Assembly (NCBI GenBank): GCA_005883255.1
Contig: VAXS01000175.1
Location: 1 to 5,400, forward strand
Reading direction: 5' to 3'
Source of the DNA: Actinomycetota bacterium
GTDB lineage: Bacteria > Actinomycetota > Thermoleophilia > Solirubrobacterales > Solirubrobacteraceae
DNA length: 5,400 bases
Shown here: piece by piece, positions 5,016 to 5,400 of the stretch
Layout: each line of letters begins with the position of its first letter
How positions within the stretch are numbered: position 1 is the first letter of the stretch
The notes under the pieces: generated by a model
Told to the model about the DNA's origin: nothing
What the model saw: the letters and a program-made list of their open reading frames with translations, nothing else
Database searches by the model: none
Translations under genes and position numbers: made by a program

Positions 5016-5400
5016 ATGGAGCCAGTCTCGGCACCCAACGAAACCAAGCACAAGGGCCGGAAGGGGTCACTCGAGAACCCCGAGGTCTACGAGAACGTCC
5101 CGGGCCAAGTCATCCCCATCCTCGAGCGCGAGTTCGACGACTTCGACACCGAGGCGGCCAAGTTCATGCGGGGCGAGACGCCCGAGGACGAGTTCATCGG
5201 GTTCCGCCTCAAGCAGGGGGTCTACGGCCAGCGCCAGGCCGACGTGCAGATGATCCGGGTGAAGCTGCCCTTCGGCGGCATCAACCCCGAGCAGCTGGAG
5301 GCCTTCGCCGACGCCACCGAGCTCTACGCGCCGCTGAACAAGGGGCACATCACCACTCGCCAGAACTTCCAGTTCCACCACGTCCCGCTGCCGGACGCCG
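5016..5400 (+). CDS. Ferredoxin-type nitrite/sulfite reductase, N-terminal part (continues past right edge)
   Basis: First 128 residues of a siroheme/4Fe-4S reductase that takes six electrons to reduce sulfite to sulfide or nitrite to ammonia in assimilation. The visible part is the first ferredoxin-like half-domain. After a polar tail (1-20) and a helical region, it has FIGFRLKQGVYGQRQADVQM at 60-79, IRVKLPFGG at 80-88, and HITTRQNFQFHHV at 111-123. The FRLK.G.YGQRQ and TTRQN motifs are typical; the arginines of this half-domain line the siroheme/substrate pocket. The cysteines that bind the cluster and siroheme lie in the missing C-terminal half, and sulfite versus nitrite preference cannot be decided from this part. 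The start is fixed by a strong Shine-Dalgarno. Downstream genes (for example cysH or other sulfate-assimilation genes for sulfite, nitrate reductase for nitrite) would settle the role. Confidence 0.92.
   Translation, partial: MEPVSAPNETKHKGRKGSLENPEVYENVPGQVIPILEREFDDFDTEAAKFMRGETPEDEFIGFRLKQGVYGQRQADVQMIRVKLPFGGINPEQLEAFADATELYAPLNKGHITTRQNFQFHHVPLPDA

Noticed and set aside
5067..5381. 104-codon open frame on the minus strand opposite the reductase
   Set aside because: It lies wholly antisense to a well-supported coding region with clear family motifs and has no recognisable features of its own.

Overview
The DNA is very GC-rich, with third codon positions almost always G or C. Gene content and promoter style suggest an actinobacterium-like genome, perhaps of the Thermoleophilia/Solirubrobacterales type. 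The clues are a short protein resembling the actinobacterial acyl-CoA carboxylase epsilon subunit, GTG starts, TANNNT -10 boxes and several probable leaderless transcripts. This placement is inference; no rRNA or other taxonomic marker is present.

Left part (1-3383, minus strand): a tightly packed glcD-glcE-glcF operon. It encodes the three subunits of glycolate oxidase/dehydrogenase: two FAD-binding subunits and one subunit with two 4Fe-4S clusters. glcE starts inside the glcD stop (TGATG) and glcF starts inside the glcE stop (GTGA). glcF runs off the left edge with 302 codons visible. The enzyme oxidises glycolate to glyoxylate and passes electrons to the respiratory chain.

Middle (3384-4948): a divergent, convergent, divergent arrangement of small genes. 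A single-domain rhodanese (+) is divergent from glcD. It converges, with a 10-bp gap, on an alanine dehydrogenase/ornithine cyclodeaminase/mu-crystallin family gene (-). That gene is in turn divergent from a 67-residue epsilon-subunit-like gene (+), with only 25 bp between start codons.

Right part (4949-5400, +): a 67-bp, locally AT-richer intergenic region with a -10 box, a small inverted repeat and a strong Shine-Dalgarno. It is followed by the first 128 codons of a ferredoxin-type nitrite/sulfite reductase that runs off the right edge.

All four promoter-proximal genes in the middle (glcD, rhodanese, dehydrogenase, epsilon-like) have a TANNNT hexamer ending 6-8 nt before the chosen start codon and no room for a normal leader, so leaderless transcription is likely. 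In the tightest divergent pair the two -10 boxes share one TA step, giving a candidate symmetrical bidirectional promoter. I see no RNA genes, mobile elements, CRISPR arrays or phage genes, and no clearly new multi-gene system. The promoter architecture, and a possible glycolate-glyoxylate-glycine link between glcDEF and the dehydrogenase, are the points most worth a second look.
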